Part shown: positions 1 to 10,614 of the stretch, piece by piece | How positions within the stretch are numbered: the stretch's first letter is position 1 | Layout of the letters: the number at the start of each line of letters is the position of its first letter | DNA from: Anaerolineales bacterium | GTDB lineage: Bacteria > Chloroflexota > Anaerolineae > Anaerolineales > UBA4823 | Reading direction: 5' to 3' | DNA: 64,000 nt | NCBI GenBank assembly: GCA_020060465.1 | Contig: JAGVAD010000016.1 | Coordinates: forward strand, 197,383-261,382 | Position numbers and translations under genes: made by a program | Notes under the pieces: model-generated | The model's database searches: none | Seen by the model: the letters and a program-made list of their open reading frames with translations, nothing else | Told to the model about the DNA's origin: nothing

Positions 1-2
1 TT

Positions 3-1082
3 CTTGCGGCGCTGGCCAGAACGGAGCACCAGGTCTATTATCTGCGCCTGGAGCGTCGCGAGCCCCAGGTGGAAGACCGCCCGTTGCCGCCAGAGGTCGA
101 GATCATTCCCTGGAGCGGTGGTCAATCCCCAGCCCGCCTTCAGGATGGCCCACGCTTATGGTTTGATCTAAAGCGTATCTTGTATCATCTCAAGCCCGAC
201 CTGGTTCACGCCGGGCCAGTGCAACGTTCGGCGTTTCTGGTCGCCTTGAGCGGTTACCGCCCATTGGTAAGCATGTCCTGGGGCTATGACCTGATCCACG
301 ACGCGCAGCGCGGCGTCGCCTGGCGCTGGGCGACCCGCTATACCTTGCAACGCAGCGCTGCCCTGGTGGGAGATAGCGAGATTATCCGCCGTCTGGCTGT
401 CTCTTACGGGATGGCGGAAGAACGCATCGTGACTTTCCCCTGGGGCATTGACCTGGAGCATTTTTCCCCTGCTGGGCGCGAACGTCCCTCGCCGGAAAAT
501 GCGTCGGCGCCCTTCACGTTGCTCTCCACGCGCAGTTGGGAAGCGCTTTATGGCGTGGAGACCATTGCTCAGGCTTTCGTCCTGGCGGCGCAACAGCGCC
601 CTGAGCTGCGCTTGGTGATGTTGGGTGGCGGATCGCAGGCGGGCAGGCTGCGGCAGATCTTGAGTTCGGTTGAGAAATTTCCTCAGCCGAATCAGGGAAA
701 CGTTTATCGTGTGTTGACTCCAGGGCAGATCGGTTATGCGGACTTGCCGCGCTACTATCGCTCTGCAGATCTGTATCTCTCTGCCAGTTACAGCGATGGC
801 GCTTCTATCTCTTTGCTGGAGGCGATGGCTTGCGGCTGCCCGGTGTTGGTCTCCGATATTCCCGGCAATCGGGAGTGGGTGACGCCGGGCGTGAATGGAT
901 GGCTGTTTCCTCCCGGCGATGCAAACGCCCTGGCGCAAGCGATCTTGCGCGCGGTGGAACAGCGTGGTCAGTTGCCGCGATTGGGCGCCGCCGCCCGCCA
1001 GCTCGCAGAAGCCCGCGCAGATTGGAATAAAAACTTCCCCCAATTGCTGCGCGCTTATCAACTGGCTCTGGAAACTTCATGA
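3..1082 (+). CDS. GT4 glycosyltransferase, 5' end outside window
   Basis: The reading frame is open from the first bases of the window, so the start lies upstream; a GTG at 69 is inside the gene and is probably not the true start. The protein ends with the nucleotide-sugar-binding half of a GT-B glycosyltransferase: a run with SYSDGASISLLEAMACG and then GNREW and GVNGW segments, which is the family's usual E-rich donor-binding region. It would add a sugar from an activated donor to a growing glycan in the cytoplasm. The stop overlaps the next start (ATGA at 1079-1082), so it is translationally coupled to the cytidylyltransferase. The donor and acceptor cannot be read from sequence. Confidence 0.9.
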   Translation, partial: LAALARTEHQVYYLRLERREPQVEDRPLPPEVEIIPWSGGQSPARLQDGPRLWFDLKRILYHLKPDLVHAGPVQRSAFLVALSGYRPLVSMSWGYDLIHDAQRGVAWRWATRYTLQRSAALVGDSEIIRRLAVSYGMAEERIVTFPWGIDLEHFSPAGRERPSPENASAPFTLLSTRSWEALYGVETIAQAFVLAAQQRPELRLVMLGGGSQAGRLRQILSSVEKFPQPNQGNVYRVLTPGQIGYADLPRYYRSADLYLSASYSDGASISLLEAMACGCPVLVSDIPGNREWVTPGVNGWLFPPGDANALAQAILRAVEQRGQLPRLGAAARQLAEARADWNKNFPQLLRAYQLALETS

Positions 1083-1942
1083 AATCTCCTGAGATCGTTG
1101 CCATTATTCAAGCGCGCATGAGTTCTTCTCGCCTGCCGGGCAAGGTGCTGTTAGAGATCGCCGGAAAGCCCATGTTGCAACGCGTGATCGAACGCACGCG
1201 CCGGGCAGCCACGATTAACCGGCTGGTTGTCGCCACAACGGAGGATGCAGCGGACAATCCCATCGTCGAATTTTGCCGGGCGAACGGCGTGGATTATTAC
1301 CGCGGCAGCCTGCATGACGTGCTGGATCGTTATTATCAGGCTGCCCGCTGCTCTGGAGCGCAGGTGATTGTACGCATCACGGCGGACTGTCCGTTGATTG
1401 ACCCGGCGTTGGTAGATCTGACGGTCAACGCCTTTTTGGGGCGCGTTCCGCCGCAGCCGCATTGGCTGACCAATGGCTTGCTACCGGCGACTTCGCCCAC
1501 GCCTGACGTGAACGCTGCCAGGAATGAAACTTCATTCCCATTCGACTTTGCCGCCAACCGCTTGCCGCCTCCCTGGGGGCGAACCTATCCGATTGGGTTG
1601 GATACCGAGGTGTGCAGCTTTCAGGCCTTAGAGATCGCCTGGCGAGAGGCGAAAGAGCCGCACCAGCGCGAGCATGTGATGCCGTTTTTCTACGACCATC
1701 AGGAGCGCTTTCGCATCCTGCTGGTCAATTATCACGAGGACTACGGCGCGCTGCGCTGGACGGTGGATACCTCAGAGGATTTGGAACTGGTGCGGCAAAT
1801 CTACACCCATTTTGCGGGTCGGGATGGTTTTACCTGGTTAGAGACGCTGGCGTTGTTCCAGCGTCGGCCAGAACTGGCGCAGATCAACGCCAATGTACAG
1901 CATAAGGATTACCGCCAGGTGGATGGCCGCCGCAGTCATTAG
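1079..1942 (+). CDS. SpsF-like sugar cytidylyltransferase
   Basis: A 287-residue member of the SpsF/CMP-sugar synthetase family (COG1861 type). The nucleotide-binding motif QARMSSSRLPGKVL is at residues 11-24 and ITADCPLIDP at 100-109; family segments RTYPIGLDTEV and LRWTVDTSEDL are also present. These enzymes activate a 2-keto-3-deoxy sugar acid with CTP. In Bacillus spore-coat clusters SpsF is paired with a NeuB-like SpsE, and here a NeuB-type synthase is found further downstream. There seems to be an extra stretch of about 25 residues around 130-155 compared with shorter members. It is one of three cytidylyltransferases in the window, and which product each one uses is not decidable from sequence. 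Confidence 0.85.
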   Translation: MKSPEIVAIIQARMSSSRLPGKVLLEIAGKPMLQRVIERTRRAATINRLVVATTEDAADNPIVEFCRANGVDYYRGSLHDVLDRYYQAARCSGAQVIVRITADCPLIDPALVDLTVNAFLGRVPPQPHWLTNGLLPATSPTPDVNAARNETSFPFDFAANRLPPPWGRTYPIGLDTEVCSFQALEIAWREAKEPHQREHVMPFFYDHQERFRILLVNYHEDYGALRWTVDTSEDLELVRQIYTHFAGRDGFTWLETLALFQRRPELAQINANVQHKDYRQVDGRRSH

Positions 1943-1987
1943 CCAGACGACGCCGACCTGACGCCCCTCTCGTTCGGGTATTTGTCA

Positions 1988-2887
1988 ATGAGCTATCTCA
2001 CCATATTTTCAGCGCCCAAACCCTTCACCGATCCCCATATCAACATGATCCAGCGTAACGCCATCCAATCCTGGATGCGCCTCGGCCCGCAGGTAAACGT
2101 TTTGCTGATTGGTCAGGAACCAGGTCTGGCGGAAGCGGCGGCCGAATACGGCGTCGCCCTCCTGACGGATGTGCGGCGCAACGACTCTGGGACGCCGCTG
2201 ATCAGCTCAATCTTTGGGTTGGCGCGGCAAGCGGGCGATAGCCCTTTTCTGGCGTTCGTGAACGGCGATATTTTGCTGCTGCCGGAAATTGTCCAGGCTG
2301 CTCAGCAGGTTGCAGCGCAGGTGAGCGGGCCTTTTCTGTTGATCGGTCAGCGCTGGGATTTAGATGTATCTCAACCGTTGGATTTCTCAGATGGCTGGCC
2401 GGAGCGCTTGCGCCAGGAGGCGCTCCGACGCGGCCGCTTGCACCGCCCGGCAGGCAGCGACTATTTCGTCTTTCCGCGCCACGCCTTTCAGGAGATGCCC
2501 GATTTTGCGGTGGGGCGCGCCGGTTGGGATAACTGGATGATCTATCGTGCACGTCGGATGGGGTGGCCGGTGATTGACGGGACGCAGGATGTGATGATTA
2601 TTCACCAAGCCCACGATTACAGTCATTTGCCCGGCGGACAGCCGCACTATAATCTGGATGAAAGCCAGCGAAATATGGCTTTGGCTGGCGGCTTCTCGAC
2701 CATGTATATGGTATTGGACGCCAACCGGGAACTGGTCAATGGGCGAGTACGCCGCGCCCGATTGACCCCCATGCGCATAGTGCGCGCCGTCGAACGCTGG
2801 CTGACGCCCAAAGAAGGCGGGCTGCGCGGCTTCCGCGGCGCGCTGGCGCGTCGTTTTCGCCGCCTGCGCCGCAGGTATTACGGATAA
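1988..2887 (+). CDS. putative GT-A-like glycan biosynthesis protein
   Basis: A 299-residue protein that I do not assign to a named family. It looks like a nucleotide-diphospho-sugar transferase fold: a short N-terminal beta-rich part, an acidic FVNGDILLL segment near residue 90 that could serve as a DxD-like metal site, and a later GWDNWMIYRARRMGWPVID stretch. ATG 1988 is preferred over the in-frame TTG at 1982; no clear Shine-Dalgarno precedes either. It sits 45 bases after the cytidylyltransferase and 2 bases before the next glycosyltransferase, so it is part of the same run. The C-terminus is strongly Arg-rich, which may contact the membrane or the glycan lipid. The function is inferred from fold impression and context only. 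Confidence 0.7.
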   Translation: MSYLTIFSAPKPFTDPHINMIQRNAIQSWMRLGPQVNVLLIGQEPGLAEAAAEYGVALLTDVRRNDSGTPLISSIFGLARQAGDSPFLAFVNGDILLLPEIVQAAQQVAAQVSGPFLLIGQRWDLDVSQPLDFSDGWPERLRQEALRRGRLHRPAGSDYFVFPRHAFQEMPDFAVGRAGWDNWMIYRARRMGWPVIDGTQDVMIIHQAHDYSHLPGGQPHYNLDESQRNMALAGGFSTMYMVLDANRELVNGRVRRARLTPMRIVRAVERWLTPKEGGLRGFRGALARRFRRLRRRYYG

Positions 2888-2889
2888 AC

Positions 2890-3900
2890 ATGGCGCGCAT
2901 TGGCATTAACCCGGCGCGCGGCCAGGTCGTTGCAGAGCGGCCCAAGCGCCTGACGATAACCATGGTCACATACATCCCGGAGCTGACGGGCTATTTCGAG
3001 CAGCGCCTGGAGGTGTTAAAGCTTTCGCTGGCCAGTTTGATTGCGCATACTGCGCCGCCGCACGACTTGATGATCTTCGATAACGGCAGTTGCGCTGAAG
3101 TCGTCCAGTACTTGCGGCAAATGCAAGCCCAGGGCGCGGTGAATTTCTTGCTTCTTTCGCAGAAGAACATTGGCAAAATAGATGCTTTGCGCATCTTATT
3201 TCAGGCTGCGCCCGGCGAATTCATCGCCTATAGCGATGATGACATCTTGTTCTATCCGGGCTGGCTGGAAGCGCATCTGGAAATTCTGGAGTATTTCCCC
3301 CGCGCCGGCATGGTCAGCGGCGCGCCGTTGCGCAACGCAGCCGGTCACGCCCGCAAGAGCCTGGACATCCTGGCTTCCAGCGGCGCCGTGGGGTTGAGCG
3401 TGGAACGAACGCGCCGCATCCCAGATGAATGGGAGGCGGATTGGGCGATAAGCACCGGGCGCGATCCGCAGGCGCATCTGGCAGCCACGCGGGATCATCT
3501 GGATCTGGTCTTTCGCCAGCAGAAGGATGGCGGTTATTGCGAGGCGATTGGCTCAGCCAACCATTTCCAATTTGTAACCACTAAACAGCTCATCCTCAAA
3601 GCCCTGCCGTCTGATTGGACAGGTAAGTTGATGGGCTCGATGATCGAGTTGGATGAGGCCGTGGATAACCTCGGCTATCTGCGATTATCTACTGTGCAGC
3701 GTTACACGCGCCACCTGGGCAACGTCATCAGCCCGCAGATGGCGCAGGAAGCAAGGGCGCTGGGCTTGCTGGCGAGCGGCTCAGAAGCAGTTGTTCCCCT
3801 ACGCCGCTCAACGAAGCGGCATTGGCTGCTGCGCATACCCGGCGGACGCCGCGCCCTGACTGCCATTTACCGGCGTATTTTCGCCATTCTATACCGTTGA
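2890..3900 (+). CDS. GT2-like glycosyltransferase
   Basis: A 336-residue GT-A glycosyltransferase. The N-terminal Rossmann-like half starts at about residue 20 (ITMVTYIPELTG), FDNGS lies at 63-67, and the metal/donor motif YSDDDILF has its acidic triad at 116-118, followed by the FYPGWLE acceptor-side segment. This is family-2-like inverting transferase organisation. The C-terminal third is less typical and ends in a basic tail. It begins two bases after the previous stop and its own stop overlaps the next ATG (ATGA around 3900), so it is coupled to the sulfotransferase gene. The specificity is unknown. Confidence 0.8.
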   Translation: MARIGINPARGQVVAERPKRLTITMVTYIPELTGYFEQRLEVLKLSLASLIAHTAPPHDLMIFDNGSCAEVVQYLRQMQAQGAVNFLLLSQKNIGKIDALRILFQAAPGEFIAYSDDDILFYPGWLEAHLEILEYFPRAGMVSGAPLRNAAGHARKSLDILASSGAVGLSVERTRRIPDEWEADWAISTGRDPQAHLAATRDHLDLVFRQQKDGGYCEAIGSANHFQFVTTKQLILKALPSDWTGKLMGSMIELDEAVDNLGYLRLSTVQRYTRHLGNVISPQMAQEARALGLLASGSEAVVPLRRSTKRHWLLRIPGGRRALTAIYRRIFAILYR

Positions 3901-4922
3901 TGAACGCTGATTTACGCGATCGCCCGATCTTTATCTGTGGCCACCCCAAAGCTGGCACCAGCCTGTTGCGGGCGGTGTTTGACTCGCATCCCCAACTGGT
4001 GGTATATCCAGAGGAGACGGTTTTCTTCCGCCGCTTTCTGCCGCGCGCTGCCGGCCTGGATTTGGAGCAGCTTCTGTCGCTGGCGGACGAGACATTGATC
4101 CATATTTTCCAATGGAACCTGACCGACCCGCCTCCCAGCCAGGCCGGCTTTCCCGATCGGGATTACTCAGCGATCCCCTTTGAGCAAGTGCGGGCGGAGA
4201 TGCATCGCCTGGCTGCCGAGCGCTGCCGCCACCCCGGGGATGTGCTGAGCGCAGCGGCGCTGGCGTATGGGCGGGTGTGCGAGCAGATCAACGAACAAAC
4301 CCGCGGCTGGGTGGAAAAGTCGCCATATAACGAGTTCTACGCGGCGCAGATCTTCGCCTGGTGGCCGCAGGCGCGCTGCGTGCATATTCTGCGCGACCCA
4401 CGCGATAATTACGTTTCATATCGGCGCAAACACCCGGATTGGAGCGCAGAGTTCTTTGCCGCCAACTGGCGGCGCTCCACGCAGGCTGGCTTCGAAAACC
4501 AGAAGCGCTTTGGCGCTGAGAAGTACCTGATCCTGCGCTACGAGGATCTGACTCAGTCGCCCCAGACGACTTTGCACCAGTTGACCGAATTTTTGCAGAT
4601 AGACTGGGACGCCTCGCTGGCCGCGCCCACCCGCGCCGGCGCTCAATGGCAGGGCAATTCCATGTTTGCCGAGCGCTTTCAGGTCATCAGCGCCGCGCCG
4701 GTCGCCCGCTGGAAAGAGAACCTTTCCGCGCAAGATGCGGCGGTGATCGAGGGGATGGCCGCAGCGCAGATGAAACGCTGGGGCTATCTGCCCGCCGTCA
4801 GCGCCGGGCCGACTGCCTTGATGGCGCGCTGGCGGGCGCTTTCCTGGCCCATCAGGCGCAGACTTGCTCGCTGGTTGCCTTCGCCATCTTTGGCGCATCA
4901 AGACGACGATCTGGATGATTAA
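3900..4922 (+). CDS. PAPS-dependent sulfotransferase 1
   Basis: A 340-residue sulfotransferase. The 5'-phosphosulfate loop GHPKAGTSLL is at residues 14-23 and the 3'-phosphate-binding segment RDPRDNYVS at 165-173; both are family hallmarks. It would move sulfate from PAPS to a hydroxyl or amine of the glycan. The start at ATG 3900 overlaps the upstream stop and places the PAPS loop at the usual distance from the N-terminus; an earlier in-frame ATG at 3822 would add 26 unrelated residues inside the previous gene. A PAPS-forming enzyme lies 2.1 kb downstream. The C-terminus after residue 300 is Arg-rich and then acidic, with no family meaning that I know. Confidence 0.9.
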   Translation: MNADLRDRPIFICGHPKAGTSLLRAVFDSHPQLVVYPEETVFFRRFLPRAAGLDLEQLLSLADETLIHIFQWNLTDPPPSQAGFPDRDYSAIPFEQVRAEMHRLAAERCRHPGDVLSAAALAYGRVCEQINEQTRGWVEKSPYNEFYAAQIFAWWPQARCVHILRDPRDNYVSYRRKHPDWSAEFFAANWRRSTQAGFENQKRFGAEKYLILRYEDLTQSPQTTLHQLTEFLQIDWDASLAAPTRAGAQWQGNSMFAERFQVISAAPVARWKENLSAQDAAVIEGMAAAQMKRWGYLPAVSAGPTALMARWRALSWPIRRRLARWLPSPSLAHQDDDLDD

Positions 4923-4967
4923 CAAAACACCCTGCCGCAGGAAGCGGCGATTCGATCCGTAGAATTT

Positions 4968-6002
4968 ATGTCATCTTCGTTTCGGCAAAGAATTTCACTT
5001 GCGCTACGTGTTCTGCGCGGCGGCGACGCACCGCGTCCGGTGCGTCGAGCGGTTCCTCCCATCTCGGCCGAGGACGTGGCGGAAGCCAAAAGCTTTTTCC
5101 CGCTGGAAAAGTTCTTCATTTTTGGTCACGCGCGTTCCGGCACCACCATGCTGGCGCGCCTCATCCGGCTGCACCCTGAAGTGCATTGTAACTATCAGGC
5201 GCACTTCTTCACCCGACCGCCGCTGCTGGAAGCCCTGGTGGCTGACGAAGAAGTTGGAGCATGGCTGACGCGGGGCAGCAACCGTTGGAACCGCGGCAGC
5301 GACCTTTCGCCAGTTGTGCTGCGCGCCGCGGCGGATTACATCCTGGAGCGCGACGCACGTCGTGAGGGCAAATGCATCGTGGGCGATAAAAGCCCCAGCA
5401 GCCTGTTGGATGGCGAGGCGGTGCGGCTGATGCACAAAGTCTATCCAGATGGCTATTTGATCTATATTGTGCGCGACGGACGTGATGTGGTCATCTCACA
5501 TCGCTTCCAGACTTTTATTGAGTTCCCCGAACGCCTCTCCAGAGAGGATCGGGAAATACGCGAAGCCTTTATCCATCAGCCGCAGCCTTTCCTCTCTGGA
5601 CAACAATCCATCTTCACAGAGGCAGCCATCCGTCGCGCTGCGCAGGGTTGGACGCGCAACGTTATCGAGACGGATCAGCTCGGCAGAGAGTTATACGGCG
5701 AGCGGTATTTGTCTTTGCGATATGAAGATTTGCTCCAGAAACCCGCTCAGGAAATGGCTCGCGTGTGGGATTTCCTGGGCGCGGCGCCCGCCCCCTCGGA
5801 TACGCTCCAGGAATTGGATGCGGAAATGGCGCAAAACCCAGATGCCGACTGGCAACAGCAGAAAGCCAAAGAACTGGCGCAGCCGTTGCAAAAAGGCCGA
5901 CGAGGTACTTGGCGCGAGTTGTTCACCGAACGCGACCGTCGCGTTTTTCGCCAGTTTGCCGATGAGACGTTGCAGGCATGGGGGTACGAAGCCACGCTGT
6001 GA
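4968..6002 (+). CDS. PAPS-dependent sulfotransferase 2
   Basis: A 344-residue sulfotransferase with GHARSGTT at residues 53-60 (5'-PSB loop) and VRDGRDVVIS at 168-177 (3'-PB). The roughly 45-residue basic N-terminal extension before the first beta strand is longer than in its neighbour. It follows sulfotransferase 1 after 45 bases, in the same operon-like run, but the two are not close copies: spacing and flanking residues differ, so they probably modify different positions. Its stop overlaps the GTG start of the next gene (GTGA, 5999-6002). Confidence 0.9.
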   Translation: MSSSFRQRISLALRVLRGGDAPRPVRRAVPPISAEDVAEAKSFFPLEKFFIFGHARSGTTMLARLIRLHPEVHCNYQAHFFTRPPLLEALVADEEVGAWLTRGSNRWNRGSDLSPVVLRAAADYILERDARREGKCIVGDKSPSSLLDGEAVRLMHKVYPDGYLIYIVRDGRDVVISHRFQTFIEFPERLSREDREIREAFIHQPQPFLSGQQSIFTEAAIRRAAQGWTRNVIETDQLGRELYGERYLSLRYEDLLQKPAQEMARVWDFLGAAPAPSDTLQELDAEMAQNPDADWQQQKAKELAQPLQKGRRGTWRELFTERDRRVFRQFADETLQAWGYEATL

Positions 6003-6970
6003 AAATCTTGATCGCGGGTTTTGGCTCTATTGGCCGCCGACATTTTCACAACCTGCTGGCTTTAGGGGAGCGAGACATTCTCTTCTACCGCACCGGTTAC
6101 AGCAGCCTGGCAGACGATGAACTTGTGGGGTTTGCCGTTGAGCGCGACCTGGAGGCGGCTCTGGCGCATCAACCGCAGGCAGTGATCGTCGCCAATCCGA
6201 CGGCCCTGCACCTGGAGGTAGCCATACCGGCGGCGGAGGCCGGGTGTCATTTGTTGTTGGAGAAGCCGATTGCGCATTCGTTGGAACGTATAGACGAACT
6301 TCAAAAAGCATTGGAACGCGGCGGTGGGCAGGTGCTGGTAGGATATCAATTTCGTTACCACCCCGGCTTACAGCAGGTGAAGCGCCTGCTGGATGAAGGC
6401 GCAATCGGTCGCCCCATATCGGCGCGCAGCCATTGGGGTGAGTATCTGCCTGGCTGGCACCCCTGGGAAGATTACCGCCGCGGCTACAGCGCCCGCAGCG
6501 ACCTGGGCGGCGGCGTTGTGTTGACCTTGTGCCACCCGCTGGATTATCTGCGCTGGTTGTTGGGCGAAGTGTCCGCAGTGTGGGCTTTCACCGCCCACTT
6601 GAGCAACCTTGAACTGGACGTGGAAGATACCGCCGAGATCGGGTTGCGTTTTGCGAATGGATGCCTGGGCAGTGTGCATCTGGATTATTGCCAGCGCCCG
6701 CCGAGGCATGATTTGGAGATCATCGGAACAGAGGGCGTTTTGCGCTGGGATAACGCCGACGGCGCAGCGCGGTTGTACCGCGCTGCCAGCGGCGAATGGC
6801 AATCCTATCCACCTGAGCCGAATTTTGAACGTAATACCATGTTCCTGGATCTGATGCGCCATTTTCTGGAGGTTGTCCGCGGAAACACCGCTCCACGCTG
6901 CACTTTGCAAGATGGCATCCAGTCGCTAAAGATTGCTCTGGCGGTGCATGCCTCGCAATCGCAAGCGAAA

Positions 6971-6985
<15 letters not shown>
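5999..6985 (+). CDS. Gfo/Idh/MocA-family oxidoreductase
   Basis: A 328-residue NAD(P)-dependent sugar oxidoreductase. The N-terminal dinucleotide fold carries GFGSIGRRH starting near residue 7, and the family catalytic EKP triplet is at 88-90. The C-terminal half is the alpha/beta substrate domain. GTG 5999 overlapping the upstream TGA is preferred, because it starts directly at the first beta strand and matches the GTGA coupling seen elsewhere; an ATG at 5978 is also possible. In Campylobacter legionaminic acid clusters a related oxidoreductase (PtmF) works with an SDR (PtmA), and an SDR follows here at 8898. A role in making a modified amino sugar is therefore plausible but inferred. Confidence 0.88.
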
Positions 6986-8836
<1,851 letters not shown>

Positions 8837-8841
8837 TTTTT

Positions 8842-8876
8842 CCAGACAGACCAGCGCCTGACGCTGATCTGTCTGG
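8842..8876 (+). terminator. hairpin after the PAPS gene
   Basis: A 15-base arm at 8842-8856 and its near-complement at 8862-8876, with one mismatch, enclose a 5-base loop six bases after the stop. There is no real T-run after it, so termination may be partial, or the hairpin may mainly protect the mRNA end. Confidence 0.55.
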
Positions 8877-8897
8877 TTACTGATTTACCTGAATACC

Positions 8898-9749
8898 ATG
8901 AATAATTCACACAGCCGTCTGGGACGGCCTTTGCCTGGGCTGTTTGATTTAACTGGCCGCGTGGCTGTGGTTACCGGCGGCGCTGGGCTGTTGGGAGCGG
9001 AATTCTGCCGCACGTTGGCGGAGGCTGGTGCTCGCCTGGTGATCGCGGATCTCAATCGCCGGGCAGCCGAGGAGACAGCGCAAAATCTTCAGCGTAGCGG
9101 GCAGGCAGCGATTGCTGTGGTTGTGGATGTGACCGATCCTGAAGCAGTGCAGCGCATGGTGAAAGAAACCCTGGACGCATTTGGACGCCTGGATATCCTG
9201 GTCAACAGTGCAGCCTTAGACCCGAAATTTGATCCGCAGCACGTCGGGGGAACCTCGTCCAGCGGCGCGTTTGAAGATTTCCCGCTTCAAGCCTGGAATC
9301 AGGCGCTGGCGGTGAATCTGACCGGGGCGTTCTTGTGTTGTCAGGCTGCGGCTGAGCCAATGCTGAAGCAAGGCGGCGGGGTGATGATTAATCTTTCCTC
9401 GATCTACGGCCTGGTTGGACCAGACCAGCGTCTGTATCAGCAGCCCGGCCAGCCGCCGAAATTCAAGCCGGTGTATTATTCGGTGACGAAAGCCGGCATT
9501 CTGGGGCTGACGCGTTATTTGGCAGTATATTACGCCGGAAAGAATATCCGCGTCAACGCCCTGACGCCCGGCGGCGTGTACAACGGTCATGATGAGGACT
9601 TTGTGAGGTCCTATTCGGCGCGCGCTGTGCTGGGGCGCATGGCGGAGAAAGACGAGATGAACGGCGCATTGCTTTTCCTTGCCTCGGACGCCTCGGCGTA
9701 CATGACCGGCGCCAACCTGGTCGTGGACGGCGGCTGGACCGCCTGGTAG
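8898..9749 (+). CDS. SDR oxidoreductase, PtmA-like context
   Basis: A 283-residue short-chain dehydrogenase/reductase. The cofactor motif TGGAGLLG is at residues 26-33, NLSS precedes the active site, and the catalytic Tyr194 and Lys198 (YSVTK) are present, with the C-terminal GGWTAW end. A roughly 15-residue insertion rich in Gln and Pro lies between the catalytic Ser region and YSVTK. Next come a CMP-sugar cytidylyltransferase and a NeuB-type synthase. This order resembles legionaminic acid clusters in which PtmA, an SDR, takes part in precursor formation. The substrate is not known. Confidence 0.88.
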   Translation: MNNSHSRLGRPLPGLFDLTGRVAVVTGGAGLLGAEFCRTLAEAGARLVIADLNRRAAEETAQNLQRSGQAAIAVVVDVTDPEAVQRMVKETLDAFGRLDILVNSAALDPKFDPQHVGGTSSSGAFEDFPLQAWNQALAVNLTGAFLCCQAAAEPMLKQGGGVMINLSSIYGLVGPDQRLYQQPGQPPKFKPVYYSVTKAGILGLTRYLAVYYAGKNIRVNALTPGGVYNGHDEDFVRSYSARAVLGRMAEKDEMNGALLFLASDASAYMTGANLVVDGGWTAW

Positions 9750-9812
9750 CAACTCGCCTCTATTCGTCGGCGAAAGTCTTCCGATGATGTTCATAACAAT
9801 CTGAAAATACGA

Positions 9813-10565
9813 ATGACCGAAGTTCTTGCTCTGATCCCCGCCCGCGGCGGCTCAAAAAGCATCCCGCGCAAAAACATCCAACCCTTTGCTGGTTACCCGT
9901 TGATTGCTTATAGCATCGCCGCCGGCCTGGCGGCGGAAACAGTCACGCGAGTGATCGTCTCCACAGATGATGAGGAAATTGCCCAAATCGCCATGCGCTA
10001 TGGCGCTGAGGCGCCTTTCTTACGCCCCGCTGCCCTGGCGCAGGATGATACGCCGGACTTGCCGGTCTTTCAACATGCGTTGGATTGGCTCTCTGCTGAA
10101 GAAGGATATTTCCCGGAAATTGTGGTGCAGCTACGCCCCACCTCGCCGCTGCGCAAAACAGCTCACATTGACCAGGCGGTTTACCGCTTGCTGGATCATC
10201 CTGAAGCGGATTCGGTGCGCTCGGTGTGCATCCCATTTCAGAATCCGTACAAGATGTGGCGCATAGACGAAGAACAGTATTTGCGCCCGTTGATGAATAC
10301 GGAGTTTGCGGAGCCTTACAACATGCCCCGCCAGCTTCTACCGCAGGTATATTGGCAAACAGGTTATGTGGACGCTGTGTGGGCGGAAACCATTCTGGAG
10401 AAAGGTTCCATGACTGGCGACCGCATTTTGCCGCTGGTTCTTGAACCTGGCGAGTGGATTGACATCGACTCTCCCGATGATTGGCGCCGCGCCGAGCGCT
10501 TGCTGGAAAGCGGAGAGATTTCCTTTGAATCGCTGGGCTTTTACATTCGCGAAGACAACTGGTAA
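9813..10565 (+). CDS. CMP-nonulosonate (acylneuraminate) cytidylyltransferase
   Basis: A 250-residue NeuA/LegF-type enzyme. The CTP-binding motif IPARGGSKSIPRKN is at residues 8-21, a QLRPTSPLR segment follows near 108, and the C-terminal IDIDSPDDW is typical. It activates an N-acylneuraminate-like nonulosonic acid with CTP to give the CMP-sugar donor. The gene sits between the SDR and the NeuB-type synthase, 49 bases before the latter, so it is the best candidate partner for the NeuB product. The length is normal for the family. Confidence 0.92.
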   Translation: MTEVLALIPARGGSKSIPRKNIQPFAGYPLIAYSIAAGLAAETVTRVIVSTDDEEIAQIAMRYGAEAPFLRPAALAQDDTPDLPVFQHALDWLSAEEGYFPEIVVQLRPTSPLRKTAHIDQAVYRLLDHPEADSVRSVCIPFQNPYKMWRIDEEQYLRPLMNTEFAEPYNMPRQLLPQVYWQTGYVDAVWAETILEKGSMTGDRILPLVLEPGEWIDIDSPDDWRRAERLLESGEISFESLGFYIREDNW

Positions 10566-10614
10566 CCATCATCGGTTGCAATCTTTGTTCGTCTGTTAAT
10601 ATGAGGAGCGCTCA

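Noticed and set aside
168..1061. 297-codon open frame on the - strand
   Set aside because: It is the antisense of the GT4 gene, has no family motif, and arises from GC-rich codon structure.
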